The notes: generated from the letters alone by a model not told the origin. Counted from the first letter of the stretch, positions 45,247 through 57,182 are shown. The stretch is 64,000 nucleotides of DNA from Craterostigma plantagineum (GCA_027422505.1 JAPQWV010000005.1:7321501-7385500), one strand, 5' to 3'. Program-made: numbers and translations.

Positions 45247-45768
45247 TTTTTTCGGAACGATAGCTTTAATTTCACAATAAGATATATACAAGAGCTAAAT
45301 AGTCAGATCTCTCCGATAAAATCGTAAATCAGTAGAGAACAAAAGCTCACATACGAGCAATGACAGCCAAACAACTAAAAAGAGAAAAAGCCGAAAACAA
45401 GATTCAATGTCTACACACAAAGAACGAAAGGACCGACCACAAAAAGGGCTATTAAGCTAGATTTACAATACTCTTCACTTTCTTTGGCTTCGACTTTCAG
45501 AATCTTGTCATATTCGAAAAGGGCACTCTCACAAAGGGAGAGAAAACACTCCTACAATGAGGAAACTAAAGCTCCCAACCTGGGAGACTTGACGAAGAAT
45601 GAGCAAACTACAAACAGAAAAGAGAAAATAGACAAAGAAAAAGAAAGAAGGAAGAAAATGGAGCTCAACCGGAGGAAGGTGGAGAAGCTTGGTTTTTTGT
45701 TGGGTGTGGTGGTGCGCCCGAGAAAAGGAGAGAACCTCAACTTAGTTTGGGTTATTCCTCTAAATTAA
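45247..45768 (-). mobile_element. Retroposon with target duplication (minus strand)
   Basis: AAATCAATGGT occurs at 45236-45246 and 45769-45779 around a 522-bp insert. On the plus strand the insert begins with T residues, so a short poly(A)-like tail lies at its minus-strand 3' end. The body holds a GGGAGA/CTCCC-rich part similar in style to the retroposon at 55441. A 94-codon plus-strand frame in it is a lysine-rich shadow. LINE-derived or SINE-like cannot be separated. Confidence 0.55.
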
Positions 45769-46027
45769 AAATCAATGGTAGAATAGTAATTTTGATGGCT
45801 AACATACCATCGGTTTGTAAGCAGTTATTATAAGGCAATCTCCCTTAATAAAATAAAAAGATTCTCTCTCTTGATGAAATAGAAAGATTGTACCATTCAA
45901 CATTATTGTAATCATATCATAATAATTCAAATTTACTTTTCGAAATAAAACACAATTACAATGTCATATTTTAAATATAATAATTACAAATAAATCAAAA
46001 TAGAAAGTCTTAGTATATAGTTATACG

Positions 46028-46465
46028 TAGGGTTGTCAATGGGGAGGGGATTCCCCGTCCCCGCGGGGATCCGCCCCGAATAGGACAGGGAATCCTCGCT
46101 ATTCTACCCCCGCAGGGCAGGGACGGGGGAACATTTTTCCCCGCCACGTCCCCGATAATAAAAATATATATTATATTCAATTCATATTATTATAAGATAA
46201 ACAATATTAAAATATACTTTGAAAATATTAAAATAAAATAAATATGATTAAAATATAGCTTAAATAATATTAAAATATATTTTAAATAATATAAATAATA
46301 TTAAAATATAGTTTAAATAATATTAAAACAATAAAAATTGATTTTTTTTCTAAAATAGTGACGGGGCGGGAAATCCCCACGGGGACGGGGACGATTTCGT
46401 CCCCGTTTGTCTTGCGGGGACGGGGATTGGACCCCCGCTCTGAACCCGCCCCGTTGACAACCCTA
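46028..46465. mobile_element. hAT-type MITE with CCCCG-rich ends
   Basis: The ends TAGGGTTGTCAATGGGG and (inverse) TAGGGTTGTCAACGGGG are inverted repeats. GTTATACG flanks both sides (46020-46027, 46466-46473), a perfect 8-bp duplication. The AT-rich core has TTAAAATATA-type repeats. 438 bp, non-coding. Confidence 0.92.
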
Positions 46466-46473
46466 GTTATACG

Positions 46474-47140
46474 GTAGAGCACACAATCGTGTGCATAAAC
46501 TAACAGTGTAAGGAACATGCCAATTATTGGTACTGTTGAACAGAGAAGTGGTACAGCAGAACCCTTAAGTGTTTTTGTAGAAATCAGGTCCTTAAAACTA
46601 TGAATTTTCTAACAGGGTCCTAAAATCTACATGAAAGTTATGTTGGGGTCTGAACTTTAAAAGCCCCAATAATCTACTCCATTATATTAAGGGGGAAGAG
46701 TGACTACAGACAGTTCGACTCAAATCTATGTCCCACTATTATGTCCCCCTCTATGTACCAAAATAATCATGGCCGTTTAATTTTCAATTCTACGGTTAAT
46801 AAATTTTATTTCTTAATTTTTAAATTTTTTTATTATATATTCCACTAAGTCATAAAATCATCCTTATTTAATGTAATTTATATGATAAAAATAAATAAAC
46901 ACATCCAATTTATTCTTTGTTTTAATCTGATCAAATTGATATCCACATGTACTATTTTTCAAATTCACAAGATCCAATTTTTCGTAAATTCGGCAATATG
47001 GGACAGGAAATGAGACATATAGAGTAGGACAGACGATTTCATCCTCAGACCGTTGTAACTTTGATCAGTCAAATTGTTTACAATTTAACCCCTCTATTTC
47101 TAATTTACTTAAATAAATAATTATCATATCAATTCTAAAC
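46474..47140. other. Intergenic, nothing recognised
   Basis: AT-rich, no gene or delimited repeat. Confidence 0.5.
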
Positions 47141-47359
47141 AGAAATGTTATGGTGCTCACCTTGCGTGAGCACCATCCGTAGGCACCTGTTGTGTGGCAT
47201 TTTTTTGTGCCACATCAACGTGCCAAATCAACCCCGACGGGTTCACTAATCCCATGTGTAGGTTATAGATCAATAAAAATCCCATTGTATGCTGATTTGG
47301 CGCGTTGATGTGGTTGGTGCTCACGAAGGTGCTCACAGGTGAGCACCATAACATTACTC
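47141..47359. mobile_element. MULE-type MITE (GGTGCTCACC termini)
   Basis: The left end AGAAATGTTATGGTGCTCACC and the right end, inverted, share AATGTTATGGTGCTCACCT. An 11-mer CAATTCTAAAC flanks both sides (47130-47140, 47360-47370); with fuzzy edges this fits a 9-11-bp Mutator-type duplication. 219 bp with additional internal GTGAGCACC repeats. It sits about 400 bp downstream of the NPF stop codon. Confidence 0.85.
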
Positions 47360-47748
47360 CAATTCTAAACTCTTTACTTATGCTCTTACATATTACTTCC
47401 TTTTTATGCAGGTAAAAATTATATTTCATCAATTAAACATTATAAACTATAAATCTCAAAATTAAAAATAACATTAAAGATACTTATATTTTAAGGTCAC
47501 CCGTAGTAAATGAAAGAGTAGGACTAATTTAAAACTGAGGCAAAAAAATAACCCGCACAAATCATGCTTGAATTGATTATGCGATACTTGTACAGTGAAT
47601 ATATTATATTTTCCATTTTTACGCTTACGGTGAATTACAATTAAAATACAACGAAATTCTCCAGAATCCGTTTTATATTAATATTTTAAAAAAAAAAACC
47701 CAACCGACCACATCCAACGTGGAATTTCCTGCTTCCCTTTTTCACATG

Positions 47749-50700
47749 TCAAACCTTATTCAACCCCACATCAGCCACCTTCCGTCCCTCCACCTCCGCC
47801 ACCACCTCACACCCACCGCCGCCGCCGCCGCCGCCCACCTCGCCGGCGGCGACCTCCCTCTTATACACATACCACCTCGACGCCACCAAAAACAACCCCA
47901 AATTCACCGCCGACAAAATCAACAAAAACAAGTAGTAATAATCCAACCTCGACTCGTTCACGTCCTTCCCTATCCACCGCCGCCCTCCGCCCCGACCCGT
48001 GACCCTATCCACGACCGTCACCAGCAAACTATTCAAGAAATTCCCGACCCCAATCCCGCTCGTAAAAAAAGTCGTCCCGAGGCTCTGCATGTCGTGGGGC
48101 GACTGGTCGTAGAAAAACTCCAACAAACCGATCGCGTTGAAGACGTCGGCCACCCCCAAAAGCACGTACTGGGGCATGAGGCTGAAGATGCTCATCGGAA
48201 CCACCGCCGCGGGCCCGAAGAGCCCGTGGGCCCGCACGAGACGCATGCGTCGAACCTCGACTGCGTATGCCACGGCGATGGCTAGGATTTGTATGGCGAA
48301 CCCTATGCCTAGCCTTTGGAGTAGGGTTATGCCCCTCGGGTTTTCGGTACGCCTTCGCATGAACGGGACGAAGTATCGGTCGTACATCGGGACCGAGATT
48401 AGCATGGAGAGTGTTACGAAGCTTCCGAGGGAGGCGGCCGGGATTTGAAAGTTCTTGCCTAGGTGGCGGTCGAGGGTCGTGCCCTGCTTGACGAATAGGG
48501 TGTTGATTTGGGCCCATATGGTGCTAGGGATTAGGGTTACGATCCATATCATGGCCATGCCGAGGACGAGCTTGGTCTCTTCGACTTGGGTCACAGTGCA
48601 CGGTTTTCGTCTGGGGTTTTCTTGCTTGATCGCGGCCTTGTCCAAGAATCTGCGAATGCAATATGGTTAGTCTATCGCGGACAAAGTAACCCTGATTGGA
48701 GACCAGGGTATAACTCGGGGTCAGTGCAATAGCCTGCAAATTATGCATATTTTTTCAAACATACTAGTCAAATTGATCCATGTGTTGCAGGAAAAATCGA
48801 TCATAAGACATCTTTGCTATAATTCTTGAGGTATCAGCCTTGACCGTTAGGACATGACCTCATTGGCGAAAAGTGGTCAACTTTGTGATAAAGCTACTAC
48901 AATTTGAGGACTTGTCCATGCTATATATATAGGGTTTTGTGGTCTCCGTTAGCCTATGTTTTCTTTGGACCAAGAATCCAATTTTTTACGTCAACAAAGG
49001 ATGTAGACAAGAAAATATAGTTGAAAATGGTATGGGGCAAGAAGGTGACTTGCAAGCATGCAAGAACAAACGTTTCTTAATTTTTGAGGATAAAAAATAC
49101 AACTCGAATCTTTTTCTTTTTGGACAAAGAATCGAGTGAGGTAAGAAAAAGATGGAGAAAAAAAAGATAGTTGAAATAGTATTGGGGGCAAAGACAGAGA
49201 CTTTCAAGCATGCAAGAACAAAACGTTTCTTGAACTTTCAAGTATAAACAGAATTCAACGAAAGATCTTTTTTTTGGGCCAAGAATCAACTGATGTAAGA
49301 AAAAGAAACGGTAGTTGCAAATAGTATGGGGCAAGGCAGAAAACTATAAAGCAAAAACAGAGTTTTTTTAAGAACTCTCAAGTCCAATAACAAGTGCCTA
49401 ACTTCGTGTGTCATCTTCTTCGAAATCGACGGCGGGCCAGCCGACAAAAAAAAGCCATGCTTTATGCAAGAAAACACTATGGAGAAAAATAAAAGTGCAC
49501 CTACCACTTCACATACTATGGTGGGAGGAAAAGAACAACGTGTTTGTGGGTGCACTCAAAAGTGAATTAAAAAAAAAAAAGAAAAAAAACCCTCCAACCA
49601 CCGAACTCCGCCCCGTTTTCGACCGTAAAAATTTTCGCAATAACACGTTCGCAAGAGAAAAAACGAGCATCACCTGAACGCCGTAGTGTGATGGACTCTG
49701 CGTTTCCCCATGCTCGAATAAAACCCTTGGTCGAGCTCATAAAGCTCCACCTCATCATTTCCCCGGGAAACCCTAACCCTAAAATTGGCCAAGGCCATGA
49801 TCAAAACCTTAAAAATATCCCGAGCGGGGTGCCTCGCCCTCCTCGCCTTATGACGGTACTTTGGCGTCCCCACGTAGAATATAATGAGCGACAAAATTAG
49901 CCCTATGGTAGGAATACCATAGCCCAGGCCCCACCCTAGGTTTTCCTGTATGTACACGAGCCCTAGGGTGGCGAACAGAGCCCCAGTGAACGCGCTGAAC
50001 ATCCACCAGTTGAAGAACGAGTCCTTCAGCTTCTTCTCCTCGGGATTCAGGTCGTCGAACTGGTCGGCCCCGAAGGTGGAGATGTTGGGCTTGGTGCCGC
50101 CCGCGCCTATCGCGATTACGTAGAGGGACGTGTAGAAGAAGACTATCTGGGACGAGGTTGCCTTACTGCACGGCCCGCCCCCGTCCTCGCACGTGGGCTT
50201 CAGGAATTTCACCGAGACCGCCATTGTTAGGAGCACCATGCCCTAATTCGGATCATTTCAAAAAAAAAAAAAAACTCAAGTTTGTGATCATGTAAGGATC
50301 AACGGATTATGTGTCGTGTTACACCTTTCGTCCCATGTTCAGGTATAGGGACAGAGAATTAGAAGGCGTTGCATTATACGGACAATATCTGGAAAGTATG
50401 CAGTTTAGTGATATTACACGCCACACCTAGATTCTCTGGAACCCTAGATTATACGCCAATTAGGATCTAATACTAAATTTCTGGCATATAATTTCCGTAA
50501 ATTGCTTAATTTTAAAAGTAATAAAATTCATTGTCGATATAATGCCACGCCCCTATAGGGATCGTTTGATATCAGTGTTTAGGGATTACATGGGTATAAG
50601 TTATTTGTGTAATTTTGTTGATATTGTGTTTTAACATGTTTGATATGTGTGTATTAATTATTTGTGTAATGATATAAATTGTGTTTGATAGATGTGTTTG

Positions 50701-51769
50701 AGATGTGTATAGATGTGTATGGATTAGTGATACACACCCCATAACCACCTTAGAGGTGGGTATGGATATACAAAGCCTATAAATAAAAACCTTGTAATGG
50801 ACGTGTATAGCCATACAAAGCATGTATAGCTATACACAGATATCAAACACGACACAACTTATTCATACACATCCTATACACACCCATACACACGTATCAA
50901 ACGACAAGTTACCGGACTAAAACAGTAAATAGCTTAGTTCTAGATTCTTCCGTAGTTTCAAATCCCACTATAGAAAGATGGAGCTTTTTCAAAGTCCACA
51001 CACACCTTTTACTAAGGAGTTTGGATTAATGTCACGAAATATGACAAAAAGAAAAATATATATATATATATAATAATAAAAATAAATATAATAATTAAAG
51101 GCTTGATTCTCAAGTAGGTAAGAAGCAATACTAGCCTAACACATGCTATACAGCATTTAATGGTGGGCAACTTTCAATAAATCATAATATCGCATGCATT
51201 ATCTCATGAAGGGTTTTGGTGGGGTCCTTCTTGTCGATCGTCGTAATCCTCCATTAAAGCTAAAGCTTAAAGAAAGAAACAAACAAAAAGGCGAAAACAG
51301 AAAAAACTGTGCAGATAATTAAAAGCTGATGATGATCTGAAAACTTACTATTACATATATCAAGGAGGATATGGTGAATGTCCAAAAACGTCCGAGGTAA
51401 GAGTCGGCGATGTAAGCTCCGATGATCGGAGTTATCCAAACGGCGCCGGACCAATTGTTGACGTTTCTTACCGACGAGACTGTGTCTTCACGGAGCTGTG
51501 TGGTCAAGTAAACCACTAAATTCGAAGCTATTCCATAAAAAGCCATCCTTTCAAATGCTTCGTAGCCTTGAGATCATTAATAAACAGAGAAAGAGAGAGA
51601 ACAATTAATGGGCTTTTTTTTTTAACAGATAAAGTAAAGATATAAATCAAGAAACGCTGGTATTACCGACGAGGAAAGCGCAGGCCTTCCACTTTCCGGT
51701 CCGGTCGGCGAGGACCGGCCGGCCGCGGAGGTCGACGGTGCCGTCTTTTGTGTAGCCTTTGGCTTCCAT
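47749..51769 (-). CDS. NPF5.2: NRT1/PTR family transporter, NPF5 (PTR3) type
   Basis: Proton-coupled transporters of this family move nitrate, peptides, hormones or other substrates across membranes. Four exons on the minus strand: 51769-51667, 51566-51349, 50242-49674 and 48649-47749. Their phases match exactly, and the total of 1791 bp codes for 596 aa plus stop, normal for the family. The start MEAKGYTKDGTVDLRG resembles PTR3. Exon 2 opens with GYEAFERMAFYG, which holds the ExxER proton-coupling motif. Exon 3 has GTKPNISTFGADQFDD and a SFFNWWMFS block. Exon 4 has IWAQINTLFVKQGTTLDR and LEFFYDQSPHDMQSLGTTFF. About twelve hydrophobic segments are present. The C-terminal tail has an eight-Gly run. 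Substrate is not predictable. Confidence 0.93.
48650..49673 (-). other. NPF intron 3 with tandem repeats
   Basis: An imperfect repeat of about 145-150 bp occurs about three times at about 48955-49400. Shared pieces are ACCAAGAATC, CAAGCATGCAAGAACAAA, ACGTTTCTT and GTATGGGGCAAG. It lies wholly in the intron. Several 60-90-codon frames in this stretch are not real genes. Confidence 0.7.
50243..51348 (-). other. NPF intron 2 with a MITE-like insert
   Basis: GATCGTTTGATATCAGTG near 50560 and its inverse ACGTATCAAACGACAAG near 50893 bracket about 345 bp rich in TACACAC/GTGTGTA motifs. This looks like a small TIR element (about 50555-50907), but I could not settle a target duplication. A (TA)n run at 51055-51073 follows. 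Confidence 0.5.
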
Positions 51770-51850
51770 GGAATGAAGTTTTTTTTGTCTAATTAAGACA
51801 CGAAGTGATTTTTTTTTTTGGATTTGAGGAGTTTTTGTAGTTCCCAAGTA

Positions 51851-51861
51851 GGTTATATATA
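51851..51861 (-). promoter_or_regulatory. TATA box of the NPF gene
   Basis: CTATATATAAC on the minus strand, about 85 bp upstream of the ATG at 51769. The hAT MITE at 51897 begins only about 35 bp further upstream. Confidence 0.6.
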
Positions 51862-51896
51862 GGCAGCTCATGTATTAACAACATGCTTCCTTCCAC

Positions 51897-52308
51897 TAGT
51901 ACTGTCGATTTGGCGGGGCGGAAGCCCATCACTTGGCGGTGCGGCCCGGCTGTTTAGAAAATAATTTTTGATATTTTTATTTTAATTTAAAATTTTAATT
52001 AACTAATAATTTTTAAATAATTTTGGTATTTATTAAAAAATTATGGATAAATATGCTATTAATCATGTATTTGAAAATAAATATAATATTAATTAGACAT
52101 AATTAATGAATCATTAATTACATTATCGGATTAATTTAATATTTATTTTTTATTTTTAATATTTATTTTCTATATACTATATATTTATATATATAAGTAC
52201 AATAATGGCGGGCCGGCCCGTGGGCGGGCCAGCCCACGTAAAAAGTCGAAGCGTGCCCCGCCCTTTTGGCGGGCCGGCCCGCGGCCCGCGGGCATATTGA
52301 CAGCACTA
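51897..52308. mobile_element. hAT-type MITE in the NPF promoter
   Basis: The ends TAGTACTGTCGATTTGGCGGG and (inverse) TAGTGCTGTCAATATGCCC are inverted. CCTTCCAC and CCTTCCAT flank it (51889-51896, 52309-52316), an 8-bp duplication with one mismatch. It has the same GGCGGGCC-rich style as 43382-43943. 412 bp, non-coding. Confidence 0.88.
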
Positions 52309-52316
52309 CCTTCCAT

Positions 52317-53387
52317 ACTTTCCTTTCTTTTATTGTCCTCTTTTATATTTATTATAATTTAAACCTCCGAATCAATCAGCTATGAACATTTGTCACACAT
52401 TTCGAAATGCTAAAAGACCTAGTGAATATATCCCAAATTCACTTAATGCAATAATTGTCATCGGGTCTAAGACCTAAGGTGGTGAAATACCACCCGACCA
52501 TATTTTTTACCGTGCAGACCTTAATTATGTATCATAAATATTATGACATAACATGATTCGAACTTCGAAGCATATTAGATCTTGGCCTTTTAAGTCTCTA
52601 AAGGAAACTATATAACCGAATCACTCAGTTACCAAATTATATTTTGCTAGTCATAGACCCGCCTAATGTGGATATGTGGTTGGAGTAGTTTTTTGAGTGT
52701 TCTCGAGACATAAAATAGAAAAGATAAGAACTAACATTTTTACAAGTAAACGCGTTTGGGAGCAATAATTATCCCTATTGAGAGGGATCGGAATCGTGAC
52801 GCTGATTGTTGTACGATTTAATGGTTAGAGTGGCACCCTCGCCATCAGCTATAGCTTTTACCACGATAGATAAATTTGGCTGGTACGAAACCATGACGGC
52901 CGTTTATCGAATTCTAATGCCAAACAAAAGAAAAATGTATCAAATGATATATGTGTGTGGAGTGGAAACATACTTTATTTAAGAAAATAATGTAATAAGT
53001 TTCCTGAGATTGTGACTAAACGTTGACATTTCAGGCTAAATACTTTATGATGGTTTTTTAAAAGGAAGTAGGAGCCAATACATGATCGTCATGGACAAGG
53101 TGTGATTTCTTTTTTCTTCTTCTCTAGTGGGAAGTGAAGATATTGCTATAAAAAAAATAACTCGTGTTAGTTAGTGAGCCATGTAAGTAAAATATTAAAA
53201 GAAGGAAAAACAAAATAAATATTGTGGATCATAATAATGTATATGTAGAATCCCATTTATTATAGTGAGCCACAATCATCACCATCTCTCTCCCATCCAT
53301 GATTTAACTTCTCCGTGGTGGTGACAAATTGCCAATGTGTATTGGCCACTCAGTGCATCAATCTAACTTTTAATTGGATATCTACTC

Positions 53388-53420
<33 letters not shown>

Positions 53421-54455
53421 CACTAACGCACAGTTTCAAGCAAAAATCGGACAGCATGATTGAACCTTCCCGCACCTGTCTGTCCTTGGAGTTCAAGTTC
53501 ATTATTATCTAAGTTGAAAACAAAAAATATGAAGTCAATGCTGTTAAAATGTAATATCAAGATAATAACTTCAACTGTGAGTTGATTCAGACATATAACG
53601 GATAACATATTAGGTTATCAAATTCAATTTTACAGTGAGCGTAGTCGACTATTAATTACATCTAATGTTGTGATCTGCATATAAACTTGGTGAATTACTG
53701 TATGACTACTGTAAATTGATTTTGAAATGGAACCCTACTTAGATTTATATGTTGAACTTTGGATAAAAAGCCAAGGCGATTTTATTTTTCCCATCCGAAG
53801 TATGTGTTGAAGAACTGAAGAGACAATCTAGAAAAGACAAAAATATTTGGTTCGTTATAGTTCCACGTAAGTTAAGACATAAACTTAAAACTGTTTTGCA
53901 TAGAAGCCACGGCATTGGAGACAGACAACAACACTGTCGTCATTCATTAGATCATAACTCGGCATATGATTGGCTGCAAAAATCCTTGAGATTGATTTTA
54001 GGAGCCATTGTAGAGTGAATAAGATTAGCGAAACTGTGAAAACCAACACATTCTTGGCTTGGATTATTAGCTAAATAAATTTTGTTTACAAAAAAAAAAG
54101 ACGACATCGAGTCCCCATTTAATTCCCATCCAATGAGAATGCTTAGTCGGAGATAAACAATAAAATAAAATGGTCAAACGTATTATTTATGTATTTAATA
54201 TATGAGGTCCCAAGAGAATGGATGATGATCTGACAAATGACATCCTTACATTTGTATGATGGGTGTGGAATTTTGCCAACGGAAACTATGCATGCGTTAG
54301 TGTCCAAGTGAAAAGGATCTAACTAAGGGTGTGATTTTCATTTTCATTTAATTGTTTGGAAATGAATTTATTAGGGAGGATGAATAGTTAGTGAGAAACC
54401 TCATCAACTGTGATTTAGACATTTCATTCATGAGAGAAAACGAAGGAATAGGATT
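52317..54455. other. Long intergenic stretch, nothing recognised
   Basis: AT-rich. A (TA)n run lies at about 53394-53420. Short frames at 53315-53608 have no family signature. The spacing is consistent with the distal promoter region of the NPF gene. Confidence 0.5.
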
Positions 54456-54463
54456 ATTTGAGC

Positions 54464-55402
54464 CAGGGGCGGATCCAGAAATTTTTAATGGGGGGGGCCG
54501 TAATATAAATGTGAATAAGGTCGGATGTTGGCCCCTGCATTGCAGTGCTACACAATTTTTACGGTTTTTTGGGCTTGATAACGTCACTTTTATGATCAAC
54601 GTTATCTATTTTATATAACGTTAATTAAAAATATAGACGAGGAAATAACACAAATAATGTGTTGTGTGTAGGTAAACTTCAGTATTTATTTGATGTTTTG
54701 TTTTTTATATGGCAAATAATTGTTTTAATTTTAATACGGCTCATCAAATAATAATTTTCTGGAGTTCATGACAGAATTAGAATTTTTAATTTGGAAGGTC
54801 GGACATTGATTATATTAAATAATAAGAGATATTCATTTCATCTTGTTAAAATTAGATTGTTCCAATAATATTGCAATTATGTTTGCAAAATTATAGTCTT
54901 TATATTTAGAATTTAGAAACAATTATGTGATTATTTTATTTTTATAAAATCATATGGTTAAATAATTAGAAAAACAAAAGTGAAAAGGGAGTTAACCAAA
55001 TAGATTTAACTAGTACAAATGAAATTAATTAAAAAAGATTACGAAATGGATTAAAAAGGTAAAAAAAAAAAAGATGAGAGATAAAAGTTTGAATATTAAA
55101 TAAAATGGGTATTTTTTTTCGATTTTTATTTCTCTCACACGGTTCTCATCTCTCTCTACTCTTATCTAATAAATATGGGTATTCAATATACCTTAAAACT
55201 TAAAAAGCAATACAGGCGTGGGATAAGGAAATCGAACCCAGGTCTATAGAATAGAAGGCAAAGCACTTCTCCTCTACACCACATCCGCCATTTGGTAAAG
55301 TCTAGCATATGAACTTTATATATACATAATAAAACATATATACTACATATATAGTACTAAAGTTTTCGAAATTTCCGGGCCCCCCATGTAGATCCGCCAC
55401 TG
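54464..55402. mobile_element. hAT-type element, CAGGGGCGG family
   Basis: The left end CAGGGGCGGATC and the right end (inverse CAGTGGCGGATC) are inverted. ATTTGAGC flanks both sides (54456-54463, 55403-55410), a perfect 8-bp duplication. 939 bp. The interior is AT-rich and holds a tRNA-like stretch at about 55210-55290. No transposase. Confidence 0.92.
55210..55290 (-). other. Degenerate tRNA-like stretch inside the hAT element
   Basis: On the minus strand, GTGGTGTAGAGG resembles an A box and GGGTTCGATTTCC a B box, about 37 bp apart. The stems do not form a proper cloverleaf, so it is a tRNA or SINE relic and not a functional tRNA. Confidence 0.4.
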
Positions 55403-55440
55403 ATTTGAGCTCTACATTATTGGCCTTTTTACTTAGTTTT

Positions 55441-56100
55441 TTTTTTTTTTTTTGAGAATGAGGATTTCATTTCATAAATCCAAATGGACAAAAAGTACAA
55501 TAAAGCAACAATCAAAATATTACAACATATTCGATTATTTTTATTGCGTATAAGGCCGGTGATAGCACAGATGTCCGTTCTCAATTCCCAAAAAGGGAAA
55601 AGAAAGCCTCGAAGGAGACTCCTACAAGGGGAGAAGAAACACTCCCACGAGGGGAGGGAAAGACTCCCACGAAGGGGAGAAAAAACTCCTACAAAGGGGA
55701 GAAAACTCCCAAAGGAGAAACTCCCCCGAGGAGAACACGCCACGAACCAAAATGGCCAGGCGGAGGAGGGGGTGGCGGCAGGTGGTGACTCGGCGGCCGG
55801 AGGATCGAACGGCGAAGGAGATAAGGCGAGGAGGTGGGTGGTCGAGCAGAGGAAGGAGATGTCAGCGCGTTCAGCGGTGGTAGAAGACAATGGCGCGGCG
55901 AATGAAGGCAAGAACGTTGACAGCTCAAGCCTCCGTCCTCAGATCCAAGCCCCCCCCAGATGGTGGTGCTGACACCCATGTTCTTTATTTTTACAAAACA
56001 GAAAACAAAGAAGAGAGGGGCTCCCCTCAACCTCCGCTAGGGGAGGAGGGAGGAAGTGCTACTGTTGGAGGCGGCGCTTGTTGAGAGGTAGGGTTTCGTA
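55441..56100 (-). mobile_element. Retroposon with 18-bp target duplication and poly(A)
   Basis: GCCTTTTTACTTAGTTTT occurs at 55423-55440 and again at 56101-56118. Immediately inside the left copy is a T run (about 14 beyond the duplication), i.e. a poly(A) tail on the minus strand. The target contains TTTT/AA, as expected of L1-type endonuclease priming. The 660-bp body is GC-rich with GGGAGTTTTCTCCC-like internal repeats near 55590-55720, and ends ATGAAATCCTCATTCTC before the tail. Frames of 110-160 codons on both strands are repeat-driven. It is either a 5'-truncated LINE, a SINE, or a processed transcript copy. Confidence 0.82.
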
Positions 56101-56118
56101 GCCTTTTTACTTAGTTTT

Positions 56119-57182
56119 AATATGACCTGAAAATCGCGAATTTTTTTTCCTTTATTATGTTTGAGGAGATGGATATTGGATACACACCTATATATTTTCC
56201 TGTATTTTTCCCTACCCTTAATTGTACGTGGTTTGAACTTCAATTATTGTTTTGATTGCATCGATCATTATTCCATTATTTTGTGCCACACGAAGCAGCA
56301 TCAGTTTCCTCCTTACAGTTACAATTCTTACAGTCTTCGAGCAATAGTTTCTATGTAAAACGTTTTTCTTGATGAAGCTATTTGCATACAAAATGTATTA
56401 TGATTTGCAGCAAGCTTGTTTGCAACAGAGAGAATATATAGAATCATATTCTCTCATTACATGGGAAAGATTGCAACTTCTTGAATATGTTTGGCCAAAA
56501 GGCTTTCCTTTCTTTTAGTTTCAACTACAACAAAATTAACCCTATAAGGCAATGATTAGTACAAGGCTCACCTAACTGATTTGATGATTTAACTAAACAG
56601 AATACAAAACCAAAGGTTTCCTTACAAAGCTCAGGTTGAAGATCAAGAAATCCCTTCCCATAATCCCATAACAAAAAAGGATGGCAGTTAACTTATGAAA
56701 CTCAAATCCAAAGTAATCCCAGCTCAAACAAGTCAAATTCGATTCGCCATTCAAAACTTAAAACTACGAAGATCAAGAATCAGCAGAGTCGTCGCACGAG
56801 AATATCGTAATGATCAACATTGCATTTGATCAAGAAACAACAACGGATTCCAAAATAAATGAGGCAAAACACTTAGCTACAAGTCCCATATTGTCATTAT
56901 TTAGCATGCATTTTCGTTCAAATCACTCATAGTTGTTGTTTAAGAAGGTTATACAATCCCAGTGTTCTGCTGTAGATCAAAATCAAACCATATCCCAAAA
57001 CATATGAATCACAGAAAGCAAATTAGTAAAAACATAATCACAAATCAGCCTCACATTTATACTGAAAAAGAGTTCACACTAAATAATACGTAGCCCATTG
57101 AGAATTTAAAATCAAAATCCAAGAATTAAAGAGGGGAAAAAACCCTAACCGGCGGATGCCATCCATTCCTTTTCAGATGCGA
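56119..57182. other. Intergenic and PRA1 3' flank
   Basis: No gene or repeat delimited. The part next to 57182 is likely the PRA1 3' untranslated region on the minus strand. Confidence 0.5.

Noticed and set aside
45484..45768. 94-codon lysine/arginine-rich protein.
   Set aside because: Low-complexity shadow inside a retroposon with target duplication.
47719..48517. Other frames across NPF exon 4, in particular a 188-codon plus-strand frame.
   Set aside because: They overlap the transporter exon with matched splice phases. Composition is that of antisense Arg/Pro/His shadow.
55484..55972. 162-codon plus-strand basic protein, and a 160-codon minus-strand protein.
   Set aside because: Both are inside the retroposon with GGGAGA-type repeats. 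No conserved domain on either strand.
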